From JBNRMR01 sp050942895 (GTDB lineage Bacteria; Bacillota; Clostridia; Christensenellales; UBA1750), in NCBI GenBank assembly GCA_050942895.1, contig JBMNOE010000025.1, positions 1-32,760 on the forward strand: a stretch of DNA of 32,760 bases, in the 5' to 3' direction. Both the position numbers and the translations under genes were made by a program. Below, in pieces: positions 13,287 to 21,400 of this stretch (position 1 is its first letter; each line of letters starts with the position of its first letter). The notes beneath the pieces were generated by a model. That model worked only from the letters and a program-made list of their open reading frames with translations, was not told the origin of the DNA and made no database searches.

Positions 13287-15404
13287 TTAAGGCATCAACA
13301 ATGCCTTGCCGATTTCATGTCTTATTGAAACATTGGCATCGGGCTCCATCTCCAAAGTAACGCAGACAAGCCTGTCGTAGGCGTCTTCCTCGACATATGC
13401 TATCAGCCAGGCGATTTCCGTGTTGGCATCAACCTGGGCGGTACCCGTCTTGCCGGCGGTTAATATTCCTTCTATCCTTGAAATGGAGGAGCGCTGCATG
13501 GTCTGCACCAATATATCATGCATCGCAGCGACGGAATCGTCGGTTAAAATCCCTTCCCGCCAGACCTGCGGCTCAAATGTTTCGGTGGTCACATAGCGCC
13601 CGTCCACAGTCGCCCTGTGCTCGGCCACTATATACGGCTGCATTATCCTGCCATCGTTGGCGAATATCTCAAATGTGCCGGCCATCTGAAGGGGCGTGAT
13701 CAAAAGTTCGCCCTGACCGTAGCCCATGTCCGCCAAAAGCCTCAGGTTTGACCATGAGGAATCATTATAAATGGAGGGCTTTGCGATGTTGGTATCAAAG
13801 CCTATGGCGGCATCAAAGCCCAGGGATGTGTAAAGACTTACTATCCTCTCCCAACCGGTGGTAAGGGCTATCTGGGCAAAATAAATATTATCCGATTGAA
13901 TTATGGCGTTGGTCATGTTATATGGCGGATCATAGTTGCTGACCCTGGTTATGGCGGGATAGACCCAGCCTTCAATCGTCGGCAGCCATTGTCGCTTGTA
14001 TATCGTACCTTTAAACTCGGTGTCCACAGTGAAAAGGCCGCTGTCAATGGCCATGGCCGCCACAAGAGGTTTAACCGTGGAGCCCGGCGCGTAAAGGCCG
14101 CGGGTGGCCCGGTTGTATAGAGGTGTTTTCGGGTCCTCAAGAAGCGGGTCATAAAGCTCTTTGACGTTTTTATCGGCGAATATATTTAAATCGAATGTGG
14201 GATGGCTGGCGATGGCAAGCACAGCACCCGTCGTAGGATCCATAACCACGACAGAGCCCGCCTGATGATCCTCCAACATGGAAAGCTGCTTTTCAGCCCT
14301 TTCTTGCAGCACTAAGTCTATCGTCAGGCAAAGATCGGTGCCGTCCACAGCGTCCACCCTTTTAACCACGCTCTTTCGTGAATATGTGACTGGCGTACCT
14401 TCGGCATCCCTTTCCTGGGGAGAGCGTATCACAAGCTCAATACCCCGCCTCCCGGCCAGCGCTTCCTCCCTTGCGGCTTCAAGCCCGCTGCGCCCGATAT
14501 ATGAATCAGCGCCGTATATATCGGCGTCCATCGTCCCCAGGTCTTCCTTTGTTGCCACTGTGGCATAGCCTATCATGTGGGCCATCATGCTGCCCTGGGG
14601 ATAATATCTTATGGGCGTGTAGCGGGAATCATCTATCCCGACGCCCGGAATGGATAAAAACTTTTCCCTTTGCTCCTCGGCCATAGTGCCCGGGACATAG
14701 TATGTGATTATCGCCACACCGTCGGCCTGCGCCCTCTCACCGGTCATAATCTTGACGATATCTATCTCGGATATATCCACCAGAGCGGAAAGGGACCGGG
14801 CTGCGCTGCCGTAATCGCCCACATCGCTCAGGTCAATATATATGGTCTGCGCGTAGCCGTTCACCGCAAAGGCATTGCCCTGGGCATCCAAAATTTCGCC
14901 ACGCTTCTGCCTTAATACGTTCACAGAAACGATGTCCTCATCGCCCAGATCGGAAAGTATCATTGCAGGGCTCCATTTGACCTTCCAGGAGGAGGAATTT
15001 TCGTCATATGTTAAATTTACTGTGATGGTCTGCTGGATATCGCCCAGCTTTTCACAGCGATATATAACCTCCAGCTCTGCAACGCAGGTTTCATCGGAAT
15101 ATATGGTGCTTAAAACCCTGTACTCCAGGTCCAAAAGCCCCATGGCGTCGTATATGACATCATAGCGGGAAACAAAATCCGTGAGGGAAATATTCTCCTT
15201 CACAGGATCGTCGATTACCGAATAGCAATAGCTGTAATCCTGCCTGCCGAGCGCATCGAAGAAGGCCAGCACATTTGCAGGTGCCACCGCCTCCTCAGCC
15301 CCGCAGGAAATGAGCGGCGGCAGCGCCAGCAGTGCCAGCAATAAGCATAAATATTTCATTGTTTTTGCTCTTTTAGCAGCATTCTCCAATAATTTCTTAA
15401 GCAT
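13287..15404 (-). CDS. Class B penicillin-binding protein, lipoprotein-type
   Basis: From the ATG at 15404 it encodes about 705 residues. The open frame reaches 15461, but the promoter -10 lies inside that part; an ATG at 15359 is an alternative that gives a shorter signal peptide. The signal ends in a lipobox (PPLISC), so the protein is probably lipid-anchored outside. An NTF2-like MecA_N-type domain (VLAFFDALGRQDYSYCYSV) comes first, then a dimerisation domain, then a transpeptidase domain with all motifs: STVK (serine codon at 14079-14081), SDN (in AIIQSDNIYFAQ) and KTGTAQ. The order matches the PBP3/PBP2a group of Gram-positives. It crosslinks peptidoglycan; MecA_N-type PBPs often have low beta-lactam affinity, but resistance cannot be inferred. 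Neither start has a strong ribosome site. Confidence 0.9.
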   Translation of the reverse strand: MLKKLLENAAKRAKTMKYLCLLLALLALPPLISCGAEEAVAPANVLAFFDALGRQDYSYCYSVIDDPVKENISLTDFVSRYDVIYDAMGLLDLEYRVLSTIYSDETCVAELEVIYRCEKLGDIQQTITVNLTYDENSSSWKVKWSPAMILSDLGDEDIVSVNVLRQKRGEILDAQGNAFAVNGYAQTIYIDLSDVGDYGSAARSLSALVDISEIDIVKIMTGERAQADGVAIITYYVPGTMAEEQREKFLSIPGVGIDDSRYTPIRYYPQGSMMAHMIGYATVATKEDLGTMDADIYGADSYIGRSGLEAAREEALAGRRGIELVIRSPQERDAEGTPVTYSRKSVVKRVDAVDGTDLCLTIDLVLQERAEKQLSMLEDHQAGSVVVMDPTTGAVLAIASHPTFDLNIFADKNVKELYDPLLEDPKTPLYNRATRGLYAPGSTVKPLVAAMAIDSGLFTVDTEFKGTIYKRQWLPTIEGWVYPAITRVSNYDPPYNMTNAIIQSDNIYFAQIALTTGWERIVSLYTSLGFDAAIGFDTNIAKPSIYNDSSWSNLRLLADMGYGQGELLITPLQMAGTFEIFANDGRIMQPYIVAEHRATVDGRYVTTETFEPQVWREGILTDDSVAAMHDILVQTMQRSSISRIEGILTAGKTGTAQVDANTEIAWLIAYVEEDAYDRLVCVTLEMEPDANVSIRHEIGKALLMP

Positions 15405-15449
15405 TTCCACCAATAAAAACCAAGATCCTTTTAGATTCCCATTGGAAGT

Positions 15450-15478
15450 ATTATATATCATCGCACCGCAACGCGCAA
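15450..15478 (-). promoter_or_regulatory. Promoter of the penicillin-binding protein gene
   Basis: On the minus strand TTGCGC (plus-strand 15473-15478) and TATAAT (15450-15455) are 17 bases apart. Transcription would start near 15443, so the in-frame ATG at 15461 cannot be used and a downstream start is favoured. Confidence 0.65.
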
Positions 15479-15561
15479 TGAAAGGCCGCCATGTTTCATC
15501 AGGTCATAGGGCAAAACCTACGATGATTTCAAGCGCAATTGCGCAAAAAACTTCATCAAAT

Positions 15562-15590
15562 TTGACAAAAGGCCATTGGTAATTTAAAAT
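15562..15590 (+). promoter_or_regulatory. Sigma-A-type promoter of the YabE-like gene
   Basis: TTGACA (15562-15567) and TAAAAT (15585-15590) are 17 bases apart, a near-consensus promoter. Transcription would start around 15597. Confidence 0.85.
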
Positions 15591-15661
15591 AAATGCAGAT
15601 GGCCGGTGTTTGTTGGGCCATATGCTAAGACGCTGACGATGCAAAAAAGCAAAGATAAAGT

Positions 15662-17053
15662 ATGCAGACAAGATACGGAACTACCACAAAGGGAATAAAC
15701 CGCCGGAAGATTATCTTTCTGGCAAGGCGGCGTTTTTTTCAAAAAACAAAAAACGCGCTTGTATTATCATATAGTAAAATCAGCGCTTTTAGCTTCTCCT
15801 TTAGATTTACGGACATTTGGCGCGCGATTTGCGGCGGAATAAGAAAATCCTGGGCAAGAGCTTCGGGCAAAGCCCGAGAGATGCGCGCAGCAGCAAAACT
15901 GATCTTCAAAGAGGACGCGTCCTTCAGGGTATGGCCGGGCTTTTTGGGCATTTTCATCGGCCTGGCCCTTTGCTTCGGATACGCGTCCTTTTCCATACAT
16001 AAAAATGCATCTGCGCTGGAAGGCGCGAAATATGTCTCCCTGAGCGTTGACGGCGTGAAGGCGGGCGTTATCACACGGGCGGAGAATGTGCAGGGGCTTT
16101 TGGCCTCATTGGGGGTTTCAGTGCAGGAGGGCGACAGCCTGAACATAACCCTTTCAAGCTCCATAGAGGACGGCGACATGATATTCCTTCGCCGGGCCAT
16201 CACAGTTTTTATTAAGGATAACAGCGCTGAGGGAAGTCTATTGAGCCTGCGGGTTTCCGGCGGCACCGTGGGCGATGCTCTGAGCAAAAACGCGGAAAAC
16301 GCAGGAAGCGCCATGATCAGCGGCGCAGTCAGCCCCGATCCTTCCACGCCGGTAAGAAACGGCATGGTCATACAGGTGGACAGCGTTTCAAAGGAAGTGG
16401 TTACCACCACACAGGAGGTTCCCTTTTCCGTGGTGCGCCAGGATGATCCCTCACTTCTTAGGGGCAATGAGAAGATCATTTCCGAAGGGGCTAACGGCGA
16501 GAGAGAGATCACAATGCAGATAGTCTATGTAAACGGTCAGGAGGTTTCCCGGGCAGTCATTTCTAACATTATCACACAGGAAGCCACCGACAAGATAATT
16601 AGCGTGGGCACAAAGGCTCCCGCCACACCAAAGCCCAGCCCCACACCCACAAAGAGGCCCTCGGCCACCACCGCAAGGGCCAGTTCAACGCCAAAGCCCA
16701 CCGCCACGCCCGGCAAGACAAACGCTTTGGGCAGCGTGGACAGCGCTTCAAGCACCATAACCGTCGATGGCAAAACGTATAAAATCGCCGAGACCCGCAG
16801 CATGGAGATCACCGCATACACCCACACCGGCAACAAAACCGCCACCGGCAAGTGGCCCGCGGTTGGTATGGCGGCCATAAACACATCAGAGTTTTCATAT
16901 GGCACCAAGTTTTACATACCCGGCTACGGTCTGGCCGTGGCTGAGGACACAGGCGTTCGCGGCAGCGACAGGATAGATGTTTTCATGAACACATATGACG
17001 AATGCATACAGTGGGGCCGCAAGAGGAACTATACTGTATATGTTTTGGAATAA
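15662..17053 (+). CDS. yabE: YabE-like cell-wall protein with DUF348, G5 and 3D domains
   Basis: This encodes 463 residues from the first ATG. The next in-frame ATG, at 15881, would remove 73 residues whose first part lies under a strong terminator hairpin. Neither start has a clear ribosome site, so the start is uncertain. One membrane helix lies at about 94-112 (FLGIFIGLALCFGYASF). An extracytoplasmic DUF348 segment (YVSLSVDGVKAGVITRAENVQ) is followed by a G5 domain, a Pro/Thr/Ala linker (about 318-352) and a C-terminal 3D domain starting EITAYTHTGNKTATG with conserved aspartates (AEDTGV, DRIDVF). 3D domains are the double-psi barrel lytic transglycosylase core of Rpf/MltA-like enzymes. It probably cleaves peptidoglycan. 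rsmA follows 76 bases downstream, as in Bacillus yabE-rnmV-ksgA but without rnmV. Confidence 0.85.
   Translation: MQTRYGTTTKGINRRKIIFLARRRFFQKTKNALVLSYSKISAFSFSFRFTDIWRAICGGIRKSWARASGKAREMRAAAKLIFKEDASFRVWPGFLGIFIGLALCFGYASFSIHKNASALEGAKYVSLSVDGVKAGVITRAENVQGLLASLGVSVQEGDSLNITLSSSIEDGDMIFLRRAITVFIKDNSAEGSLLSLRVSGGTVGDALSKNAENAGSAMISGAVSPDPSTPVRNGMVIQVDSVSKEVVTTTQEVPFSVVRQDDPSLLRGNEKIISEGANGEREITMQIVYVNGQEVSRAVISNIITQEATDKIISVGTKAPATPKPSPTPTKRPSATTARASSTPKPTATPGKTNALGSVDSASSTITVDGKTYKIAETRSMEITAYTHTGNKTATGKWPAVGMAAINTSEFSYGTKFYIPGYGLAVAEDTGVRGSDRIDVFMNTYDECIQWGRKRNYTVYVLE
15700..15739 (+). terminator. Intrinsic terminator/attenuator at the head of the YabE-like gene
   Basis: CCGCC (15700-15704) pairs with GGCGG (15726-15730) and encloses an AAGAT/ATCTT stem. 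Seven T residues follow at 15733-15739. A competing GCCGGAAGAT/ATCTTTCTGGC pairing is also possible. Lying about 140 bases after the predicted transcription start, it either ends a small RNA or acts as an attenuator. It overlaps the first residues of the longest reading frame. Confidence 0.65.
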
Positions 17054-17129
17054 CGGAGAATAAACGGTAAACGCAAGAAAAACGCAGGTAAAAAGTAAAA
17101 AAAGTGAGGGAAAAGCAGGAATTTAAAAC

Positions 17130-17972
17130 ATGGAAAGAAAGATAAGCGAACATTTAAAGCAGCATGGATTCAGGTTTTCACATAGCCTTGGGCAGAACTT
17201 CATCGTCGATGAGGACATACTGGGCAGCATCGTGGAAAGCTCCGGTATAGGCAAGGATGATTGCGTGATGGAAATAGGCGCAGGCGCCGGTACTCTCACA
17301 CAAAGGCTCTGTGCAAGCGCTAAATCCGTCCTGGCATTCGAAATAGACTCATCCCTCATCCCCATAATAAGGCAAATGCTCATCACCTGCGATAACTACT
17401 TGCTCATAAACGAGGACATCATGAAGGCGGATCTTCCGGGTCTTACAAATGACTATTTCGGCGGGTCGCCTTTTCACGTGGTGGCAAACCTTCCCTATTA
17501 CATCACAACGCCGGTTTTGATGCTGCTGCTTGAAAGCGAAATGCCCATAGACAGCGTAACGGTGATGGTGCAAAAGGAAGTCGCCAGGCGCATAGTCGCG
17601 AAAGAGGGCGGCAAGGATTATGGCGCTTTGACCATCGCCGTGCAATACCGCATGGAGGCGCATATCGCCATGGAGGTGCCTGCGGCAAGGTTTATGCCCC
17701 CGCCCAAGGTGGACTCCGCCGTGGTGGTTTTGAAAAGGCATAAATCCCCGCCCGTTCAGCTTGAGGACGAGGCCCTGTTTTTCAGGCTGGTTAAAAGCGC
17801 CTTCGCAATGCGGCGCAAGACAATGGCCAACAATCTTTGTGCGTCCTTCGCCATGGAAAAGGATCAGGCAAAGGCGCTGCTGATATCATTGGGCCACGAT
17901 CCCCTTATACGCGGCGAAGGGCTGAGCCTTAAGGAGTTGGCGCAACTTTCAAACGCGATATATTCACAATGA
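17130..17972 (+). CDS. rsmA: 16S rRNA (adenine1518/1519-N6)-dimethyltransferase
   Basis: This encodes 280 residues, the usual length for RsmA/KsgA. The motifs are HSLGQNFIVDEDIL near the N-terminus, the SAM-binding MEIGAGAGTLTQ (about 47-58), the acidic FEID loop and the catalytic NLPYYITTP (about 117-125). A helical C-terminal domain (PPPKVDSAVVVLKRHK onward) follows. The enzyme dimethylates two adjacent adenines in helix 45 of 16S rRNA late in 30S assembly, using SAM. The start has only a weak AGGAA upstream. It is downstream of the YabE-like gene, probably cotranscribed. Confidence 0.96.
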   Translation: MERKISEHLKQHGFRFSHSLGQNFIVDEDILGSIVESSGIGKDDCVMEIGAGAGTLTQRLCASAKSVLAFEIDSSLIPIIRQMLITCDNYLLINEDIMKADLPGLTNDYFGGSPFHVVANLPYYITTPVLMLLLESEMPIDSVTVMVQKEVARRIVAKEGGKDYGALTIAVQYRMEAHIAMEVPAARFMPPPKVDSAVVVLKRHKSPPVQLEDEALFFRLVKSAFAMRRKTMANNLCASFAMEKDQAKALLISLGHDPLIRGEGLSLKELAQLSNAIYSQ

Positions 17973-18002
17973 CGCGTATTTTTATACCGCAACTTTGCAT
18001 AA

Positions 18003-18045
18003 TGCAGGTATTAGCGTGCCATCCTGCAAAATATTTATTTTTTTG
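18003..18045 (+). terminator. Probable terminator of rsmA
   Basis: TGCAGG (18003-18008) and CCTGCA (18023-18028) form a perfect 6-bp stem with a 14-base loop, followed by an AT-rich tract ending in ATTTTTTTG. It is 30 bases after the rsmA stop. The same CCTGC can instead pair with GCAGG at 18068-18072. Confidence 0.5.
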
Positions 18046-18173
18046 TTGTTTTTTTGTCATCCTGGCAGCAGGAAAAAGGTATGCTGTGTAGAAATAGAAT
18101 TATGGAGCAATTTAGGCTATATGGCTATATCGCTCTGCCAAGAGCTTTATACAAAATTTATGGAGGTAAAAGA

Positions 18174-19751
18174 ATGGCTAATTTAGACCTGAGCGCATTG
18201 AACATAATCAATGCAAAAAAGATTCACCGCAATCTTTCCATCGCCAAGTTGGTGGAAGAATCCCTTAAGAACGGCGAGGGTGTCCTGTCCCCCACTGGCG
18301 CGTTTGTTGTCAACACCGGCAAGTACACCGGCCGCTCCCCCAACGACAAGTTCGTCGTTGACGATCCCTCCGTTCACGACGAGATCGCCTGGGGCAGTGT
18401 GAACGTACCCATGTCTGTGGAGACTTTTGACAAGCTCTACAGGCGCATGACCGCCTATCTGCAAAATCGCGAGCTCTATGTTATGGATGGCTTTGCCGGC
18501 GCTGACCCCAAGTACCGCTCGAACATTCGCGTCATAAACGAGTTTGCTTATCAGAACATATTCATGCGCCAGATGCTGCTGCGTCCCGAGGAAGCCGACT
18601 ACGAAAACTTTGTCGCGGACTTCACGATGATCTGCGCTCCCGGCTTCCAGTGCATCCCAGAGCTGGACGGCACCAAGTCCGAGGCCGCCATTGTTCTTTC
18701 CTTTGAGAAGAAGGTCATTCTTGTGGCCGGCAGCCAGTATTCCGGCGAAATGAAGAAGTCAGTGTTCTCGCTGATGAACTACCTGATGCCCAAGCAGGGC
18801 GCTTTCCCCATGCACTGCTCCGCCAACGAAGGCAATGACGGCGACGTGGCCCTGTTCTTCGGCCTTTCCGGCACAGGCAAAACCACCCTTTCCGCCGATC
18901 CCGACCGTATGCTCATCGGCGATGACGAGCATGTCTGGACCGACGACGGCATTTTCAACATCGAAGGCGGCTGCTACGCTAAGTGCATCAACCTTTCCCA
19001 GGAGCATGAGCCCCAGATCTGGGATGCCATCAAGTTTGGCGCCATCGTTGAAAACGTGGTCTATGATCCTGAGACCCGCGAGTTTGACTTCGACGACGAT
19101 TCCCTCACGGAGAACACCCGCGTGGCATACCCCGTTGATTTCATCCCCAACTGCAAGATCCCCGGTGTGGGCGCTATCCCCAAGACGGTTATCTTCCTCA
19201 CCGCCGACGCTTTCGGTGTGTTGCCTCCCGTTGCGAAGCTGAACGCCGACCAGGCGATGTTCCACTTCGTCTCCGGCTACACTGCAAGGCTCGCCGGCAC
19301 AGAGCGCGGAGTCACCGAGCCCCAGGCCACATTCTCCACCTGCTTTGGCGCACCTTTCCTGCCTTTGGATCCTTCCGTGTACGCGGAGCTTCTGGGCAGA
19401 TACGTTGAAAAGTTCGGCTCCAATGTCTATCTGATCAACACAGGCTGGTCAGGCGGAAGCGCAGGCCAGGGCGGAAGCCGCATGAAGCTGCCCCTCACCC
19501 GCGCAATGGTCACCGCTGCTCTTAACGGCGATCTGGAGAAGTCGGAGTGGGTTGATGATCCCATCTTCAACGTATCCGTTCCCAAGACCTGCCCCAATGT
19601 GCCCGACGGGGTTCTCCAGCCCCGCTCCATGTGGACTGACAAGGCCGCCTATGACGAGACCGCAAAGAAGCTGGCCGCCATGTTCCGCAAGAACTTCGAG
19701 CAGTACACCCATATGCCCCAGAACATCGTGGACGCAGGCCCTCAGGGCTAA
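18174..19751 (+). CDS. pckA: Phosphoenolpyruvate carboxykinase (ATP)
   Basis: This encodes 525 residues. The frame is open from 18054, but the ATG at 18174 has GGAGG 7 bases upstream and begins the normal N-terminus (MANLDLSAL). Diagnostic motifs are the oxaloacetate-binding RSPNDKF (54-60), MHCSANEG, the kinase P-loop GLSGTGKTTLS (230-240) and the metal/ATP motif DDEHVW after it. It interconverts oxaloacetate plus ATP and PEP plus CO2 plus ADP. In fermentative anaerobes it commonly runs toward oxaloacetate, conserving ATP. Its strongly biased codons (GCC, ATC, AAG) suggest high expression. It has its own terminator and no partner gene on the same strand. It is functionally linked to the carboxyltransferase operon at 3071-6886. 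Confidence 0.97.
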   Translation: MANLDLSALNIINAKKIHRNLSIAKLVEESLKNGEGVLSPTGAFVVNTGKYTGRSPNDKFVVDDPSVHDEIAWGSVNVPMSVETFDKLYRRMTAYLQNRELYVMDGFAGADPKYRSNIRVINEFAYQNIFMRQMLLRPEEADYENFVADFTMICAPGFQCIPELDGTKSEAAIVLSFEKKVILVAGSQYSGEMKKSVFSLMNYLMPKQGAFPMHCSANEGNDGDVALFFGLSGTGKTTLSADPDRMLIGDDEHVWTDDGIFNIEGGCYAKCINLSQEHEPQIWDAIKFGAIVENVVYDPETREFDFDDDSLTENTRVAYPVDFIPNCKIPGVGAIPKTVIFLTADAFGVLPPVAKLNADQAMFHFVSGYTARLAGTERGVTEPQATFSTCFGAPFLPLDPSVYAELLGRYVEKFGSNVYLINTGWSGGSAGQGGSRMKLPLTRAMVTAALNGDLEKSEWVDDPIFNVSVPKTCPNVPDGVLQPRSMWTDKAAYDETAKKLAAMFRKNFEQYTHMPQNIVDAGPQG

Positions 19752-19787
19752 TTTCCCGGTCTCACTCAATAGAAAAACGCAAAAAAC

Positions 19788-19817
19788 AAAAAAGCCTCCC
19801 TTCCGGGGGGCTTTTTC
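19788..19817 (+). terminator. Rho-independent terminator of pckA
   Basis: A 12-bp stem (AAAAAGCCTCCC, 19789-19800, with GGGGGGCTTTTT, 19805-19816; one wobble) has a TTCC loop. Both flanks are A/T-rich, so it could work in both directions. Confidence 0.9.
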
Positions 19818-19927
19818 TATCTGAGGTAGGGGCGTACTTAGGGGCATAGCTCATCAGTACGCTCACGGGAAATCTTCCCTTTAAACCCTTAAGCAATGTT
19901 GGCAGAAACGCCGCTTTATGAGGAGGT

Positions 19928-20054
19928 CAAGGAGGGCTGCCTCCTTGCGGGGAGTCTGAGGGGCGGCGCACATCAGAACGCTCCCTGGGGAGGGCTGCGC
20001 CCTCCCCAGGAGAACGTGCAGAGGGGATTCCTTTTGGAATCCCCTCTGCACGTT
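19928..20054. repeat. Three consecutive strong hairpins in the pckA/SGNH spacer
   Basis: The spacer 19752-20067 has no gene. After the pckA terminator it holds three inverted repeats in a row: CAAGGAGG/CCTCCTTG with loop GCTG (19928-19947); a GC-rich 14-bp stem with loop TGC and one bulged C (19981-20012); and a perfect 19-bp stem with loop TTTT (20013-20054). None is followed by a T-run on either strand, so they are not typical terminators. They resemble intergenic palindromic repeats (REP/ERIC-like). The last also lies 14 bases past the SGNH gene stop and may protect its mRNA end. Confidence 0.75.
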
Positions 20055-20067
20055 TAGCGAAAGCAAA

Positions 20068-21183
20068 TCAGTTCAAAGAAATAAAGTCTTTCCTGACATA
20101 CATATAAGCGTCGTTATAATAGACCAGATACCAGTTGGAAGTGGAATACGCCCTTACCACCTTCACCTCTTTGCCCTTATTTATCGTGCAGACGACATCG
20201 CTGTTGGTGTTGGGTTTGCTCCTTGCGTTCACGAAGTCGTTCACCTTTATCACCGTTCCCTTTGAATAGCTGACGCTGTCCAGATACACAAAATCCTTGT
20301 GAAGGTATCCGGACTTGCCGTTAACGCTCACTTTATGCCACTCATAGTCGATGAAGGCCTCCTCAATGGTGACCGTCGCATTGTTGCGGAGCTTTGTCAC
20401 AATCGAAGCGCTGGTACTGGGAGAACTGCGCATATTCAGCGAGCTGCTGACATTCATCACCTTGCCCTGGGAGGACTTGCCCGCGGCGTAGTCCCTCAGA
20501 ACATCCACCCAGACCTGATATCCCTCTTTGCTGATATGCACATAGTCGTCGCTTGAATAGCTGCTGCGCAGACTGCCGTTTGAATCCTTGAAGCTGGAAG
20601 CGACGTCGATGTAGTTCAGGTTAAGCGAGGAGCACATCCTTGCCAGCTTTTCATTAAAGGAATCGATCCTCCGGTTGCTCATCTGGCTGTCCTCTTTGCG
20701 GGAAGTCATCGGCAGCACGGATTGGATATATACCGTCACCCCCGGAACAGCGTCCTTTATCCTGCCAACAAGAGTTTTATATTTATCGATAATGTCATCA
20801 TGGTCTTCCTTAATATCGTTGGTGCCAAGCATAATAAAAACCTTGCTGATGTTGCCAATCCTGGCGATGCTCTTTTGCGGCTGGTACTGCTCGCCCTTCC
20901 AACTGGGGTGGTAGCTGGAACCGTCGTCGTTCATGCTGGTGCGCACGCCGTAGCTGTTTTTTGCCAGGAACAGTGCGTTTGAAAATGCCTTCGAACTGGA
21001 CGATCTGAGGGTATCCACATATTCTTCCAATCCGACGGTGATGGAATCCCCCAGGAACACCGAATCGGTGAAGAAGTCGTCATGAGCCGCGCTGCTGGCA
21101 GCCTGTGCGCTGCTAAACGGCACAAGTACCGCCAGTATTGACGCACAAACCGCAAACAAAATTGCTCTTTTTAGTCGTTTCAT
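20068..21183 (-). CDS. Secreted SGNH/GDSL hydrolase with two C-terminal SH3 domains
   Basis: This encodes 371 residues. A signal peptide spans about 1-28 (SSAQAA). The SGNH domain shows block I FLGDSITVG (S47), block III MLGTND (N120) and block V DYVH (D211, H214). Two bacterial SH3 domains follow at about 244-307 and 310-371 (NMRSSPSTSASIV and NARSKPNTNSDVV); such domains bind the cell wall. It is probably a wall-bound esterase or acyltransferase acting on O-acetyl groups of glycans. GGAGG lies 6 bases before the ATG. It is the third gene of a same-strand set after an SGNH lipoprotein and a DUF4358 lipoprotein. A small terminator-like hairpin upstream suggests partly separate transcription. 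Confidence 0.9.
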   Translation of the reverse strand: MKRLKRAILFAVCASILAVLVPFSSAQAASSAAHDDFFTDSVFLGDSITVGLEEYVDTLRSSSSKAFSNALFLAKNSYGVRTSMNDDGSSYHPSWKGEQYQPQKSIARIGNISKVFIMLGTNDIKEDHDDIIDKYKTLVGRIKDAVPGVTVYIQSVLPMTSRKEDSQMSNRRIDSFNEKLARMCSSLNLNYIDVASSFKDSNGSLRSSYSSDDYVHISKEGYQVWVDVLRDYAAGKSSQGKVMNVSSSLNMRSSPSTSASIVTKLRNNATVTIEEAFIDYEWHKVSVNGKSGYLHKDFVYLDSVSYSKGTVIKVNDFVNARSKPNTNSDVVCTINKGKEVKVVRAYSTSNWYLVYYNDAYMYVRKDFISLN

Positions 21184-21337
21184 AAAATTCCTCCAAGATC
21201 GGTCTTTTGCTTTCTGGTTGCCAAATTACCTTTTTTTGCATTTTTATTATGCCCTTATGCAAAAGCCGTATACCAAATATGCCATCTTTCCCAAAATATT
21301 GCAAGCACGCCATGGGAAAATACAAAATATCCGAGAC

Positions 21338-21355
21338 AAAAATGCCCAAGGCATG
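21338..21355 (-). terminator. Weak terminator after the DUF4358 lipoprotein gene
   Basis: On the minus strand ATGCC-TTG-GGCAT is followed by TTTTTG. The stem is only 5 bp, so termination may be partial. It lies about 45 bases after the stop codon. The rest of the 217-base spacer shows no gene. Confidence 0.4.
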
Positions 21356-21400
21356 AGACGCCTACTGCTGCTCCTTCCCAAACAAGGCTGATCCGCTACA

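Noticed and set aside
15597..15760. c-di-AMP (ydaO-yuaA), c-di-GMP or guanidine riboswitch before the YabE-like gene
   Set aside because: The conserved core sequences of these classes are not visible; only a promoter, a terminator and short stems are supported.
15739..16512. 257-residue open frame antisense to the YabE-like gene
   Set aside because: It is a shadow of the plus-strand codon pattern, with no promoter or ribosome site; an antisense RNA cannot be excluded but is not supported.
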